Of a stretch of 64,000 nt of DNA, positions 37,370-45,680 are shown one piece after another. Both the position numbers and the translations under genes were made by a program. This DNA comes from Planctomycetota bacterium (GTDB lineage Bacteria; Planctomycetota; B15-G4; JADJEK01), in assembly GCA_016709145.1 (NCBI GenBank), contig JADJEK010000001.1, positions 248,001-312,000 on the forward strand, in the 5' to 3' direction. A model generated the notes under the pieces. It searched no databases. It saw nothing but the letters and a program-made list of their open reading frames with translations, and was not told where the DNA came from. Every line of letters starts with the position of its first letter. Positions within the stretch are counted from its first letter, which is position 1.

Positions 37370-37969
37370 ATGATGAAGCAGATCACCCGACTGTTCCTGA
37401 AGGGCCTCGCGGTCATCCTGCCGATCGGCGTGACGATGTACCTGCTGTGGCGCATCGGCTCCGCGGCGGAGGAACTCGTCGGCGGACTGCTGAAGCGGCT
37501 GATGCCACCGGAGTACTACGTCCCAGGATCCGGCGTGATCGCCGGGTTCACCGTCATCCTCTTCGTCGGACTCCTGACCAAGAGCTACGTCGCGCAGCGC
37601 CTGATCGACTTCGGCGAGCATCTGCTGCGCAAGATCCCCGTGGTCAAGACGATCTACGGCGCTCTGCGCGACGCGATGTCGCTGTTCGCGTCGGACGATC
37701 CGCGCCGCCAGCCGGGGCGCGCCGTGCTCGTGCGCGTGTTCGACGGCAAGACGCGCGTACTCGGCTTCATCACGCGCGACGACTTGAAGGACCTCGGCGC
37801 CGGCGCCTCGCTCGATGGCGTGGTCGCCGTGTACCTCCCGCTCAGTTACGCCATCGGCGGCTACACGCTGCTCGTCCCGCGCTCGGCGATCGAGTCGATC
37901 ACGATGACGGGCGAGGACGCGCTGCGCTTCGCCGTGACCGCCGGGATGTCCAAACCAGAGCGGTCATGA
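37370..37969 (+). CDS. DUF502-family membrane protein
   Basis: The 199-residue protein has two membrane segments (ITRLFLKGLAVILPIGVTMYLL and SGVIAGFTVILFVGLLTKSY) and then the conserved family stretch EHLLRKIPVVKTIYGALRDA, with VLVRVFDGKTRVLGFITRD and VVAVYLPLSYAIGGYTLLVP. This is the DUF502 pattern, found widely in bacteria and plants (COV/LCV-like); the biochemical role is not known. It stands alone between genes on the same strand. Confidence 0.88.
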   Translation: MMKQITRLFLKGLAVILPIGVTMYLLWRIGSAAEELVGGLLKRLMPPEYYVPGSGVIAGFTVILFVGLLTKSYVAQRLIDFGEHLLRKIPVVKTIYGALRDAMSLFASDDPRRQPGRAVLVRVFDGKTRVLGFITRDDLKDLGAGASLDGVVAVYLPLSYAIGGYTLLVPRSAIESITMTGEDALRFAVTAGMSKPERS

Positions 37970-38110
37970 CTCGCGCGCGTGTCGCGGTCGGACGGCCATC
38001 AAGTCAGCTTTTTTTGGATCAGCCATGACCGAGTTCGTCCGCCGCGCGTATCCGCATCACCTGATTCGTCGCACCGTGCGCCGTTCCTCGATTTCGTGAA
38101 GGAGACACTG

Positions 38111-38704
38111 ATGCAATCCAAGACGTTGTTCCTCGGTCTGGTCGGTTTGGGACTCGCCGCTTCCGGCTTAGTGTTCGCGCGTGCGTCGCAAGACGGCGTC
38201 CAGGGCATGAAGCAGTACGCGGAACGCAATGCGTCGCGCATCGGCTGGTGGACGCCGACGTTCGAGAGCAAGGGCGAGATCTTCGTCCAGTCCGAGCCGG
38301 TCGCGTGGAAGGCCGAGTACGACACGATGGTCGGCCGCCTGAAGCCGGGCACGCGTGTCCGCCTCGGTGGCAACTTCTGGACGTCGCTCGACATCAGCCT
38401 GCCGGCCACGATCGGCGGCACCAAGGTCGAGCCGGGGTACTACTACGTGCTCGCCGAGAAGGGCGAGGGCGACGCGTGGAGCCTCGTGCTGCTCGACCAC
38501 AAGGTCGCGCACGAGAAGAAGCTCGACGCGTACATGAGCGAGGGCGTCGAAGGCGGCTTGGTCTGCGCGACGGTCTACTCGAAGGGCGACGTCGAAGACG
38601 AGATGTCGATCGACTTCGGTCAGAACCGCGAGACGAAGAACTTCTCGCTCGACGTCGGGTTCGGCCCGCACAAGATCTCCGCCGAGATCGTGCCGTCGCT
38701 CTGA
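38111..38704 (+). CDS. Secreted DUF2911-like protein
   Basis: An AAGGAG site lies 6 nt upstream of ATG 38111. The 197-residue product has an N-terminal hydrophobic export segment (TLFLGLVGLGLAASGLVFA). It resembles DUF2911 proteins through LGGNFWTSLDISLPATIGGT, VEPGYYYVLAEKGEGDAWSL and a closing beta-rich region. Function unknown. A GGGGACAGACCCCA motif and a strong bidirectional hairpin follow. Confidence 0.6.
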   Translation: MQSKTLFLGLVGLGLAASGLVFARASQDGVQGMKQYAERNASRIGWWTPTFESKGEIFVQSEPVAWKAEYDTMVGRLKPGTRVRLGGNFWTSLDISLPATIGGTKVEPGYYYVLAEKGEGDAWSLVLLDHKVAHEKKLDAYMSEGVEGGLVCATVYSKGDVEDEMSIDFGQNRETKNFSLDVGFGPHKISAEIVPSL

Positions 38705-38733
38705 GCCGCACGCTCGCCGCGGGACTCGCGAAA

Positions 38734-38747
38734 GGGGACAGACCCCA
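38734..38747. repeat. Second copy of the GGGGACAGACCCCA motif
   Basis: This is identical over 14 bases to 32081-32094 and again sits just downstream of a gene stop (30 bp after 38704). It lacks the inverted partner seen at the first site. Confidence 0.55.
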
Positions 38748-38785
38748 TCGCGCGGCACAGACCTCGCCGTGATCCGTGACGTGCA

Positions 38786-38830
38786 ACGACAGCGCCCGTC
38801 GACCGAACTTCGGTCGACGGGCGCTGTCGT
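38786..38830. terminator. Bidirectional terminator between convergent genes
   Basis: A perfect 20-bp stem (38786-38805 with 38811-38830) has a 5-base loop AACTT. It sits between the plus gene ending at 38704 and the minus gene ending at 38846, so it can serve both transcripts. Confidence 0.7.
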
Positions 38831-38845
38831 TCGTCCTGGCTTCGT

Positions 38846-39499
38846 TCAGCGGATCCGCGGGACGCGGAGCCCGCGCACGAGGTCGACCTCGTCGGGCGCG
38901 TAGACCTCGATGAAGTCGGCCGCTTGCAGGCGCAGCTCGTAGTCGTCGGGGAATTGAACCAGCGGTCGCGCCGCCTTCGCCACGACCTGCGCGGACGGCG
39001 CAACCACGCCTTGCGCGCGCGCCTTCGCCAGTTCAGCGCGGGCCATCGCCTCGGTCACGCGCTCGGGCAGGTCCGGCGTCCCGAAGAAGATCGGCGCCGC
39101 GGTCAAGTCGAGGTCCGGCATGCCGTCGGCTCGCGGCGGTGCGGGCACGAGAACGACGACGTGACCCGAGCCGTCGCCGACGTTGATCGGCTCGGCCGTC
39201 TCGGATCCGACGTAGAGCACGGGCATCGCGACTTGACGAGCCACGACCATCGCGGGGTCGACCTTCAGCACGAGCACGTAGCCGGCGCTGTAGCTCGGCT
39301 GTTCGGCTCGATGCCAATGCGTCGCGGCGCGCTCGAGCACGAACGGCTGCGCGAGAACGAGCTCGACCGGACTGGTGTGCATCGCCGCGGGAAGCGCAGG
39401 GCGCGAGTCGCCCTCACCTTCCATGACGGCGAACACGGCGGCGCCGACGGTCAACGTCGCGCCGAGCGACAACATCACGATTCGATGGGTGCGGTGCAT
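38846..39499 (-). CDS. Hypothetical exported protein
   Basis: ATG 39499 is preferred over a TTG at 39520, because the hydrophobic segment (MLSLGATLTVGAAVFAVME) then lies at the N-terminus. The 217-residue protein has no family I recognise. It contains beta-rich segments (YVLVLKVDPAMVVARQVAMP, VLYVGSETAEPINVGDG, HVVVLVPAPPRADG) and a helical C-terminal part (TEAMARAELAKARAQG) before VQFPDDYELRLQAADFIEVY. It follows the large alpha/beta hydrolase gene by 17 bp and is probably in its operon. Confidence 0.7.
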   Translation of the reverse strand: MHRTHRIVMLSLGATLTVGAAVFAVMEGEGDSRPALPAAMHTSPVELVLAQPFVLERAATHWHRAEQPSYSAGYVLVLKVDPAMVVARQVAMPVLYVGSETAEPINVGDGSGHVVVLVPAPPRADGMPDLDLTAAPIFFGTPDLPERVTEAMARAELAKARAQGVVAPSAQVVAKAARPLVQFPDDYELRLQAADFIEVYAPDEVDLVRGLRVPRIR

Positions 39500-39516
39500 C
39501 GTCTGGGTGCTCCGGT

Positions 39517-41826
39517 TCAATTCACGAACTCGATGTCGTCGATGCCGATGCGGCCTTGCACGCTGCCGTGGGCCGGGCCGAAGTCGAACACGACCGCCGC
39601 CACGTCACGCAAGTCGACCAGCGACCCGGACGTCGTGAAGTCGGTCAGGCGGATGCGGATCGTCTCGAACTCGTTGTTCCAGCCGGTGCCCGTGCCGCAG
39701 TTCAAGCGTTGATAGGGTTCTTCGATGCCGCCGCCGTACGAGTCGATGCGGATCGTGGCTTGGTGGCCGGACGTGTCCCGCAGCGTCACGTCGAACGTGA
39801 GGTCGCCGAGCGCCGCCGTCGTCAGCGGATGGCGCGTCGCCTGCGCCGCGCGGAACGAGAGGTACGCGAACTCGCTGGCGTTCCGGCCGGCCACCGGCAC
39901 GTCGAAGCGCGCGCTGTAGTTCGCGGCGCCGTCGAACGAAAGCACGAGGCCGGAGGTGCCGCCACCCGCACCGGATTGGGTCATCCCGTTCATCGGGTCC
40001 GTCGCGAGATTCGTGAACGACGTGGTGTTGTCGTTGAACGCACCCTCGGTCGAATCCGACACGTTCAACACGACCGGAGCGCCCGAGCTCGACACGGTCA
40101 GGCTGGTATTGCCCTGGAAGTCGTCGACGACGAACCGGTCATCGTCGAACGGCCGGTATTGCAGGTTCACCGTCACGCACGCGTTCGAGACCGGCGCACC
40201 GACGGGATGGAACGACTCGTACTGCCGCCACAGGAACTCGCGCGCGACCTCCTCGTCCTCCATGAACGACTTCATCAGCGGCACCAGGTAGCCGCGCATG
40301 ATCTGGTGCGCGTTCGCGCGACCGATCAGACACGGACCGGCCGCGACCGAGCTGCCCCCGCCGTCGTGGAAGTCCGCATGCCCGGCTCCGTACAGCGCGG
40401 TCGACATGCGCGTGCTGCGCGCGCGATTGAGGATCTGATACCACTGCAGCTGATCGTCGAGCGCACAGCCGTTGACGTCGTTGTCCGAGTTGCCGACCCA
40501 CAGGTGGTAATTCACGAAGTGCGGGTCGGTCGAAGCCGCGCCGAGGAAGTTCGTCGGCGCGATGCTCGAGACCAGCTTGATCGACGCGAGCGTGAAGTTC
40601 ACCGGCACGAACTGGCCGTCGAACACGCGGTCGTACGCGCGCACGACGCCTTCGCCGCCGCGGCTGTGCCCGATCCACGCGATGCGCGTCTGGTCGAGGT
40701 GACCCGCGAGCACGCCTCCGTTGATCGTGGCTTGGTTCGCGAACAGGAACTCGGTGTTCGTCAGCGTCGTCGTCGACGCGGTCTCGATGCCGGGCGACGT
40801 GTTGTTCTGGTGGCTCATCACCACGTAGCCCCACGACGCGAGCTGGTTGCCGATGTGGTCGTACCACTGATAGTTGTGGCCGTTGCCGTGGCTGACGACG
40901 ACGACGGGCAACTTGCCCATGCTGGCGATGTTGGTCGGGTAGTACGTGTCCTGACCGAGGAACGTCCCGCCGCTGTAGAGGATCTCGGTGACGGCCAGCG
41001 GACCCGGGAGGCTGAAGTCGCGCACGACCACCGCGCCGGCGCGGTCGCCGTAGCCGTCGATCAGGTCGAGTCCCCCGAGGACTCCGTTGCGATCGACGTC
41101 GACCACGATGTCGTAGCCGATGCCGAACTCGGTGCCGACCGTGCCCGACAGCGCACCAGGATCGAGCGTCCGCACGTTCGATTGGATCGTGGGACCGAAC
41201 GTGATCGTCTCGAACCCCGACGCGCTCACGTCGAGCAGAGTCGGATTGAGCAGCCACTGCGCCTTCGTCCGCGTCGGCACGACGTAGAGGTCCGCCGTCT
41301 GACCGAGCAGGAACGGGAACCGTGTGGTGTCGAGCGCGAACGAGATCGGCGCGGTCTCGTTGAACGCGTCGACGAACTCGAAGTGCGGGTACTGCGCCAG
41401 TGGATTGCCGGCGAGTTGGACGACGCGGTCCACCACCGTGACCTTCGCCGCGGCCGAGGATTCGACCAGCGGTCCCGATTGCGTCACGACGGCGAGCCAA
41501 ACCTCCGCGCCTGCGAGCGTCGGGTCGAGCGGCACGGTCGCGGGGAACGCGAGTTCTCCCGACGGGCCGAGCGTCCCGAGATCGAAGGCGAGCAACGCCG
41601 GTGTGCCGGCCAGAGGGATGTTCACCCCGCTGACGACGATCGAACCCGGTGCGACGTCGAGCAGGAAGATCACGTGCGCGCCGGCGGGACCGGTGATCTT
41701 GAAGTCGATCGAGTCGCCGATCATGCCGGTCGTCGTCGAACCACCGTCGACGGTGAGAGTGGCGGAGACCGCGAGAGGCGCGGCCGCGAGTGCGGCGGCG
41801 AAGGCAAGCGCGAGGTGCGGCTTCAC
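39517..41826 (-). CDS. Large secreted alpha/beta hydrolase with C-terminal beta domain
   Basis: A GTG start (41826) follows an AGGA site and gives a clean signal peptide (VKPHLALAFAAALAAAPLAV). The 769-residue product has a ~290-residue N-terminal beta region, then an alpha/beta hydrolase core: LPVVVVSHGNGHNYQWYDHI (oxyanion), GYVVMSHQNN, the nucleophile elbow RIAWIGHSRGGEGVVRA (GHSRGG) and a late His in LYGAGHADFHDGG. The last ~160 residues (DRFVVDDFQGNTSLTVSSSG to RIGIDDIEFVN) look like a carbohydrate-binding-type jelly roll. It is probably a secreted esterase or cutinase-like enzyme; the substrate is unknown. Confidence 0.8.
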   Translation of the reverse strand: MKPHLALAFAAALAAAPLAVSATLTVDGGSTTTGMIGDSIDFKITGPAGAHVIFLLDVAPGSIVVSGVNIPLAGTPALLAFDLGTLGPSGELAFPATVPLDPTLAGAEVWLAVVTQSGPLVESSAAAKVTVVDRVVQLAGNPLAQYPHFEFVDAFNETAPISFALDTTRFPFLLGQTADLYVVPTRTKAQWLLNPTLLDVSASGFETITFGPTIQSNVRTLDPGALSGTVGTEFGIGYDIVVDVDRNGVLGGLDLIDGYGDRAGAVVVRDFSLPGPLAVTEILYSGGTFLGQDTYYPTNIASMGKLPVVVVSHGNGHNYQWYDHIGNQLASWGYVVMSHQNNTSPGIETASTTTLTNTEFLFANQATINGGVLAGHLDQTRIAWIGHSRGGEGVVRAYDRVFDGQFVPVNFTLASIKLVSSIAPTNFLGAASTDPHFVNYHLWVGNSDNDVNGCALDDQLQWYQILNRARSTRMSTALYGAGHADFHDGGGSSVAAGPCLIGRANAHQIMRGYLVPLMKSFMEDEEVAREFLWRQYESFHPVGAPVSNACVTVNLQYRPFDDDRFVVDDFQGNTSLTVSSSGAPVVLNVSDSTEGAFNDNTTSFTNLATDPMNGMTQSGAGGGTSGLVLSFDGAANYSARFDVPVAGRNASEFAYLSFRAAQATRHPLTTAALGDLTFDVTLRDTSGHQATIRIDSYGGGIEEPYQRLNCGTGTGWNNEFETIRIRLTDFTTSGSLVDLRDVAAVVFDFGPAHGSVQGRIGIDDIEFVN

Positions 41827-41919
41827 GGGGGAGTTCCTGAGTAGGCCGTGGGGGCGGCGCAGTATCCCCCGCTCCGAACCCCGCTGCAAGGATGGGTTTG
41901 CGGAACTGTCGAAAACACG

Positions 41920-41951
41920 GACGGGCGAGTCCGCCAGCGGACTCGCCCGTC
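41920..41951 (-). terminator. Hairpin after the secreted hypothetical gene
   Basis: A perfect 15-bp stem (41920-41934 with 41937-41951) lies 29 bp past the minus-strand stop at 41981 and before the GTG of the next gene. Confidence 0.6.
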
Positions 41952-41980
41952 GCTCGACCAAGTTCGTCGGGTCGGAGGTC

Positions 41981-43471
41981 TTACTTCGACTTCACGTACC
42001 GGTAGCCGCGCACGATCGCGAACTGGGCCACGGGGTTCGTCGACGGATTGATGACTCGACCCATCTGTGCGCCGGCACCAGGAAGGATCGTGCGTTCGAG
42101 GACCAATTGCGTCGGCGTGTGGATGACGTTGGCCGTCGCGTGCGTGATCTCGACCTGGAAGTTGGAGAGCGGAGTGCCCTTGTAGGAGGCGTCCGCGGGG
42201 AGTTGCACCTTCGTCACCGGCGCAGTTACTTGCCAAGTCCCAGTGGCCCCAGTGACCAACGAAGACAACGTGCAGTCCAGCGGGATGAGGACGTCGGCTC
42301 CGGCAGTCGCGTTGAACTGCAGCAGCGAGAACGTCAGCTTCTGCGACGGCGGTGCGATCTCGGCTTCCACCTGAACCGCCGCCGGGAACGGGCCCAACGT
42401 CGTCGGCACGTTGGTGGTCGGATCGAGGATCGTGAACTCGACGTCCCAGTTCCCGCTGAGGACGTCGTTCGCGACCAGAACCTCGACACGCTTGACGGCG
42501 GTCAGCGCGATCGGCTCCGGGATGTCCTGCGCGCCGGGGTCGAGCGACGGGTCGCTGCAGACGATCGGTCCGAGGTCGACTCCGACTCCCGTCGGAAGGT
42601 CGTAGCAGTCGACGCGGATGTCGCCCGCACCGTCTTTGCGGAAGAACGCGAGGAACATCTTGTCGAGGATGCCGAGGTGAAGCAGTCCGGATCGCGCGAG
42701 GAAGCCGAATCCGATGTTCTCGGCGCCGTCGATCGCGTTCACGTTCGTGTCGGAGCGGACCGGGGAACCGACTTCCGCGAACAAGCTGGCTGGCGCGTCG
42801 AACGCGACCAGTTGATCCGGCTGGCCCGAGCTGCGCTTCAGGCAGACGAGCTCTTGTTCAGGGTCTTCGTCGACGTCTTGGCCGGTCGGGAACAGGTACT
42901 CCTCGGTGCCAACGTGACCAAAGGTCGAGTCACTGCGGATCGGGAAGCCCATCGGGCGATTCTTCTTCGCCGGAAGTTCGCGCACGATCAGTGACCGGGA
43001 CCCGTCGAGCGCTTCGATCACGATCGCGACTTCGTCGGCCGCATCGTCGTCGACGTTGATCGGACCCATCGCGACGAGCTTCGGTGCGCCGACGTAGAGC
43101 CCGAGATCGTTCTTCTTCGAGCTCGCGATCAGCTTGGCCTTCTTGCCGAGCTTCAGCGGCGTCGAGTACACGGCCAACTGCAACTGGTGGCTCTTTTGGT
43201 TTTCGCGCACGACGATCGTCTCGTCGCTGCCGTCGCCGTCTTGGTCCGCGTTGAAGTAGAACCGCACCGGCGTCTTGCCGCCGAACGCCTGGAACTTGAC
43301 GTCGCTGGCCTTGATCGAGCCGATGCACGCCGCGGCGTTCGCCGGATCGAAGTCATGCGCTTGCAAGAACGTGTTCTTCCCGGACTTGCCCGGGAACTCG
43401 CGCACCATCGACAACTGATCGAAATTCGCCGTTTGCGCCATCGCGCTGACGAGGATCAGGGCACTCAGCAT
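41981..43471 (-). CDS. Secreted hypothetical protein with FG-GAP-like propeller character
   Basis: The 496-residue protein has a short signal peptide (MLSALILVSAMAQT). Repeats of the type FYFNADQDGDGSDETIVVRE, NVDDDAADEVAIVIEALDGS and GQDVDEDPEQELVCL look like degenerate FG-GAP calcium loops. The C-terminal third is beta-rich (VEVLVANDVLSGNWDVEFTI, GTWQVTAPVTKVQLPADASY) and ends IVRGYRYVKSK. I do not recognise a family for the whole. It is probably a secreted propeller with an Ig-like tail. It is transcribed apart from its neighbours (hairpin downstream). Confidence 0.7.
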   Translation of the reverse strand: MLSALILVSAMAQTANFDQLSMVREFPGKSGKNTFLQAHDFDPANAAACIGSIKASDVKFQAFGGKTPVRFYFNADQDGDGSDETIVVRENQKSHQLQLAVYSTPLKLGKKAKLIASSKKNDLGLYVGAPKLVAMGPINVDDDAADEVAIVIEALDGSRSLIVRELPAKKNRPMGFPIRSDSTFGHVGTEEYLFPTGQDVDEDPEQELVCLKRSSGQPDQLVAFDAPASLFAEVGSPVRSDTNVNAIDGAENIGFGFLARSGLLHLGILDKMFLAFFRKDGAGDIRVDCYDLPTGVGVDLGPIVCSDPSLDPGAQDIPEPIALTAVKRVEVLVANDVLSGNWDVEFTILDPTTNVPTTLGPFPAAVQVEAEIAPPSQKLTFSLLQFNATAGADVLIPLDCTLSSLVTGATGTWQVTAPVTKVQLPADASYKGTPLSNFQVEITHATANVIHTPTQLVLERTILPGAGAQMGRVINPSTNPVAQFAIVRGYRYVKSK

Positions 43472-43607
43472 GGGGGTCCACCTAGCGTTCCGGGGCTGGT
43501 CGCAGGCTCAACGAACGGAAGAACCGTAGTCCGATACCCGGGGTGAGGCAAGTGGCAACACCGCCCTGCCTGTGCCCGGACGCCGCGGCCCGATCCCCGC
43601 CGCGGGT

Positions 43608-45626
43608 TCAGGGCCGGCGGCCCGACCACGTCAGCATCTGGTGCTCGATGGAGCACGGGTACTCGATGGTCGCGTCGATGACCGTCCCGTCCGCCGCGCG
43701 GACCGCGACGAGCTGCGGGAACACGAATCCGGTGTACGCGGCCACGTCGAGCTCGGCGTAGCGCGCGAGGACCTCGTCGCGCAGCTTGGGGTCGAACTTG
43801 ACGCCGTAGTCGTCGAACAACTTCTTCGTGCCGGCGTAGTCCCCGGTGCTCTTCAATTTCTGCACCAAGGCCAACAACCGGCCCGCCGCTTCGCGCCACT
43901 TCGCGGCCGACGTCACGCGCAGGTAGGTCTTGCCGTCGCGCTGCACGGTCTCGATCGCGTCCGAGTTCGCCTGGATCCACCGCACCACCATCAGGCGGTT
44001 GCGCATGTGATCCTCTTCGAGTTGGTCGCCGTGCTTCATGCGCCGCAACTGCTGCATGCCGCCGTTGCGCGAGTACTGCTCGTAGGCGGCGAGGGCGCCC
44101 TCGGCCGGGTCGGACAACAGACCGAGCTCCTGCAGTTTCGGATCCATCATGAACCACAACGCGACGAGGTCCGCGCGCGCCTCTTCGAGCGCCGAGTAGT
44201 TCTCCTTGATGAACGTCGCGGGGTCGCCCTTCGCGCAGTCGTCCTGGCGGCCCGACGCGTGGCCGATCACTTCGTGCATGTTCGTCAACAGGTCGCTGGT
44301 CAGCGCCTGCCACGTCTCCGCGCGCGCCGTCTCGGCCGCGTCGAAGCAGAACTCGGCCCGCGCCGAGCCCGGCGTCGACTTGTCGTAGGCCTCGACGATG
44401 TTCGCGAGGCTCACGCTCTTGCTGCCGTGGTGCTCACGGATCGCCTGATCGTTCGGCAGGTTGATGCCGATCGGCGTCACCGGCCCGGAGTCGCCGGTCT
44501 CGACGATCACGTCGATCGACCGCGCCGAAATGCCCTTCACGTCGGCCTTCTTGAAGCGATCGTCGTACGGCATGTGGTCCTCGAACCACTTGGCGTTCGC
44601 GGCGATCGACTTGATCAGCTCGGCCTTCTTCGGGTCCTCGTAGGACACGATGCCTTCCCAACCACCCTTGATGCCGCGCGGGTCGACGTAGACCTCGACG
44701 AACGAGTTCACGGTGTCGACCGGCGAGTCCTTGTCGGCGACCCACGCGATGTCGTACGCCTCGCGGTCGGCGCGTTCGCCGGTGCGATAGAAGCGCACTT
44801 GCGCCGCCAGCGCCTTGCGCATGGGTTCGGTCGCGTACGGCATCGCCGCTTCGAGGTGGCCGATGATCGACTCGATCTCCTTCGCGTAGAGACCGGGCGC
44901 GACGCGATCCTCCGCCGAGCCGGCGCGCCACGGGATCTCCGCGATGCGTCCGCCGTCCTTGACGACGGTCGAGTTCAGGGCGTAGCGCTCTTCGAATCCT
45001 TCGAGGTCACGCATCGTCACGCCGGGCCCGTAGAACGTGCAGGCCGACGCTTCGAGGATGTCCTGGCCGCCCTCGGGGTTCTTCGCGGTCACCATCGGCT
45101 TGAACGCCGGATCGAACAACAACGGCGCGAGCCGCTGGACGAGATCGCGCGGTGCCTCACCGGGAGCGAGCGGCAAGCGCGCTCCGTTCTTCGCCGCGAC
45201 GTCGGCCGCCGCGATCAGCGCCGATGCATCGCCCGCCATCACGAACTTGCGCGCCGTGATGTTGTTGTACGGCCCGTTGTTCACCCAGAACAACTTGGCG
45301 AAGTGGCGCACGTGCTCGAGCGTCGTCGCGTCGATGCCCTCGGAGTGCGTGAGGATCTCTTCGATCAGATCGCGCACGACGCGGCCGTCGGCGCAACGCT
45401 GCGTGAGGTAGATGTCGCGTCCCGCGAGCGCGGCTCGATAGAGGTGCCAGCACAACACGCGCTCGTTCTGCGCGAGGTTCGAGAAACCGTCGGCGTAGAC
45501 CTGCACGATCGCGACGTCGTCGACGCGCTCGAGCAAGTACGGCCGTTCGCGGTTCATCGGCAGCAGTCCACACGACGTCGTCGCCAACAGCGATCCGACC
45601 AAGACCAGCGCACTTCGGGACAGCAT
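43608..45626 (-). CDS. Zinc-dependent dipeptidyl-peptidase III-like peptidase (M49)
   Basis: ATG 45626 follows a GGAGGTG site 7 nt away. The 672-residue product begins with a signal peptide ending at a Cys (LLATTSCG, weak lipobox). It carries the M49 site: LTNMHEVIGHASGR (HExxxH type, as HEVIGH) with the third ligand Glu in ALEEARADLVALWFM. EFCFDAAETARAETW and FVEVYVDPRGIKGGWEG are other family blocks. It would cleave dipeptides from peptide N-termini in the periplasm. It lies 54 bp downstream of the transglutaminase gene on the same strand. Confidence 0.87.
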   Translation of the reverse strand: MLSRSALVLVGSLLATTSCGLLPMNRERPYLLERVDDVAIVQVYADGFSNLAQNERVLCWHLYRAALAGRDIYLTQRCADGRVVRDLIEEILTHSEGIDATTLEHVRHFAKLFWVNNGPYNNITARKFVMAGDASALIAAADVAAKNGARLPLAPGEAPRDLVQRLAPLLFDPAFKPMVTAKNPEGGQDILEASACTFYGPGVTMRDLEGFEERYALNSTVVKDGGRIAEIPWRAGSAEDRVAPGLYAKEIESIIGHLEAAMPYATEPMRKALAAQVRFYRTGERADREAYDIAWVADKDSPVDTVNSFVEVYVDPRGIKGGWEGIVSYEDPKKAELIKSIAANAKWFEDHMPYDDRFKKADVKGISARSIDVIVETGDSGPVTPIGINLPNDQAIREHHGSKSVSLANIVEAYDKSTPGSARAEFCFDAAETARAETWQALTSDLLTNMHEVIGHASGRQDDCAKGDPATFIKENYSALEEARADLVALWFMMDPKLQELGLLSDPAEGALAAYEQYSRNGGMQQLRRMKHGDQLEEDHMRNRLMVVRWIQANSDAIETVQRDGKTYLRVTSAAKWREAAGRLLALVQKLKSTGDYAGTKKLFDDYGVKFDPKLRDEVLARYAELDVAAYTGFVFPQLVAVRAADGTVIDATIEYPCSIEHQMLTWSGRRP

Positions 45627-45680
45627 GGGTTCACCTCCGAGCGACACACGGTAGCCAGTCGACCCCCGGCGTTCCCGTCC

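Noticed and set aside
39556..41844. 762-codon plus-strand frame opposite the secreted hydrolase
   Set aside because: Arg/Val/Asp-biased, no domain motifs, no ribosome site; the minus strand encodes a signal peptide and hydrolase motifs.
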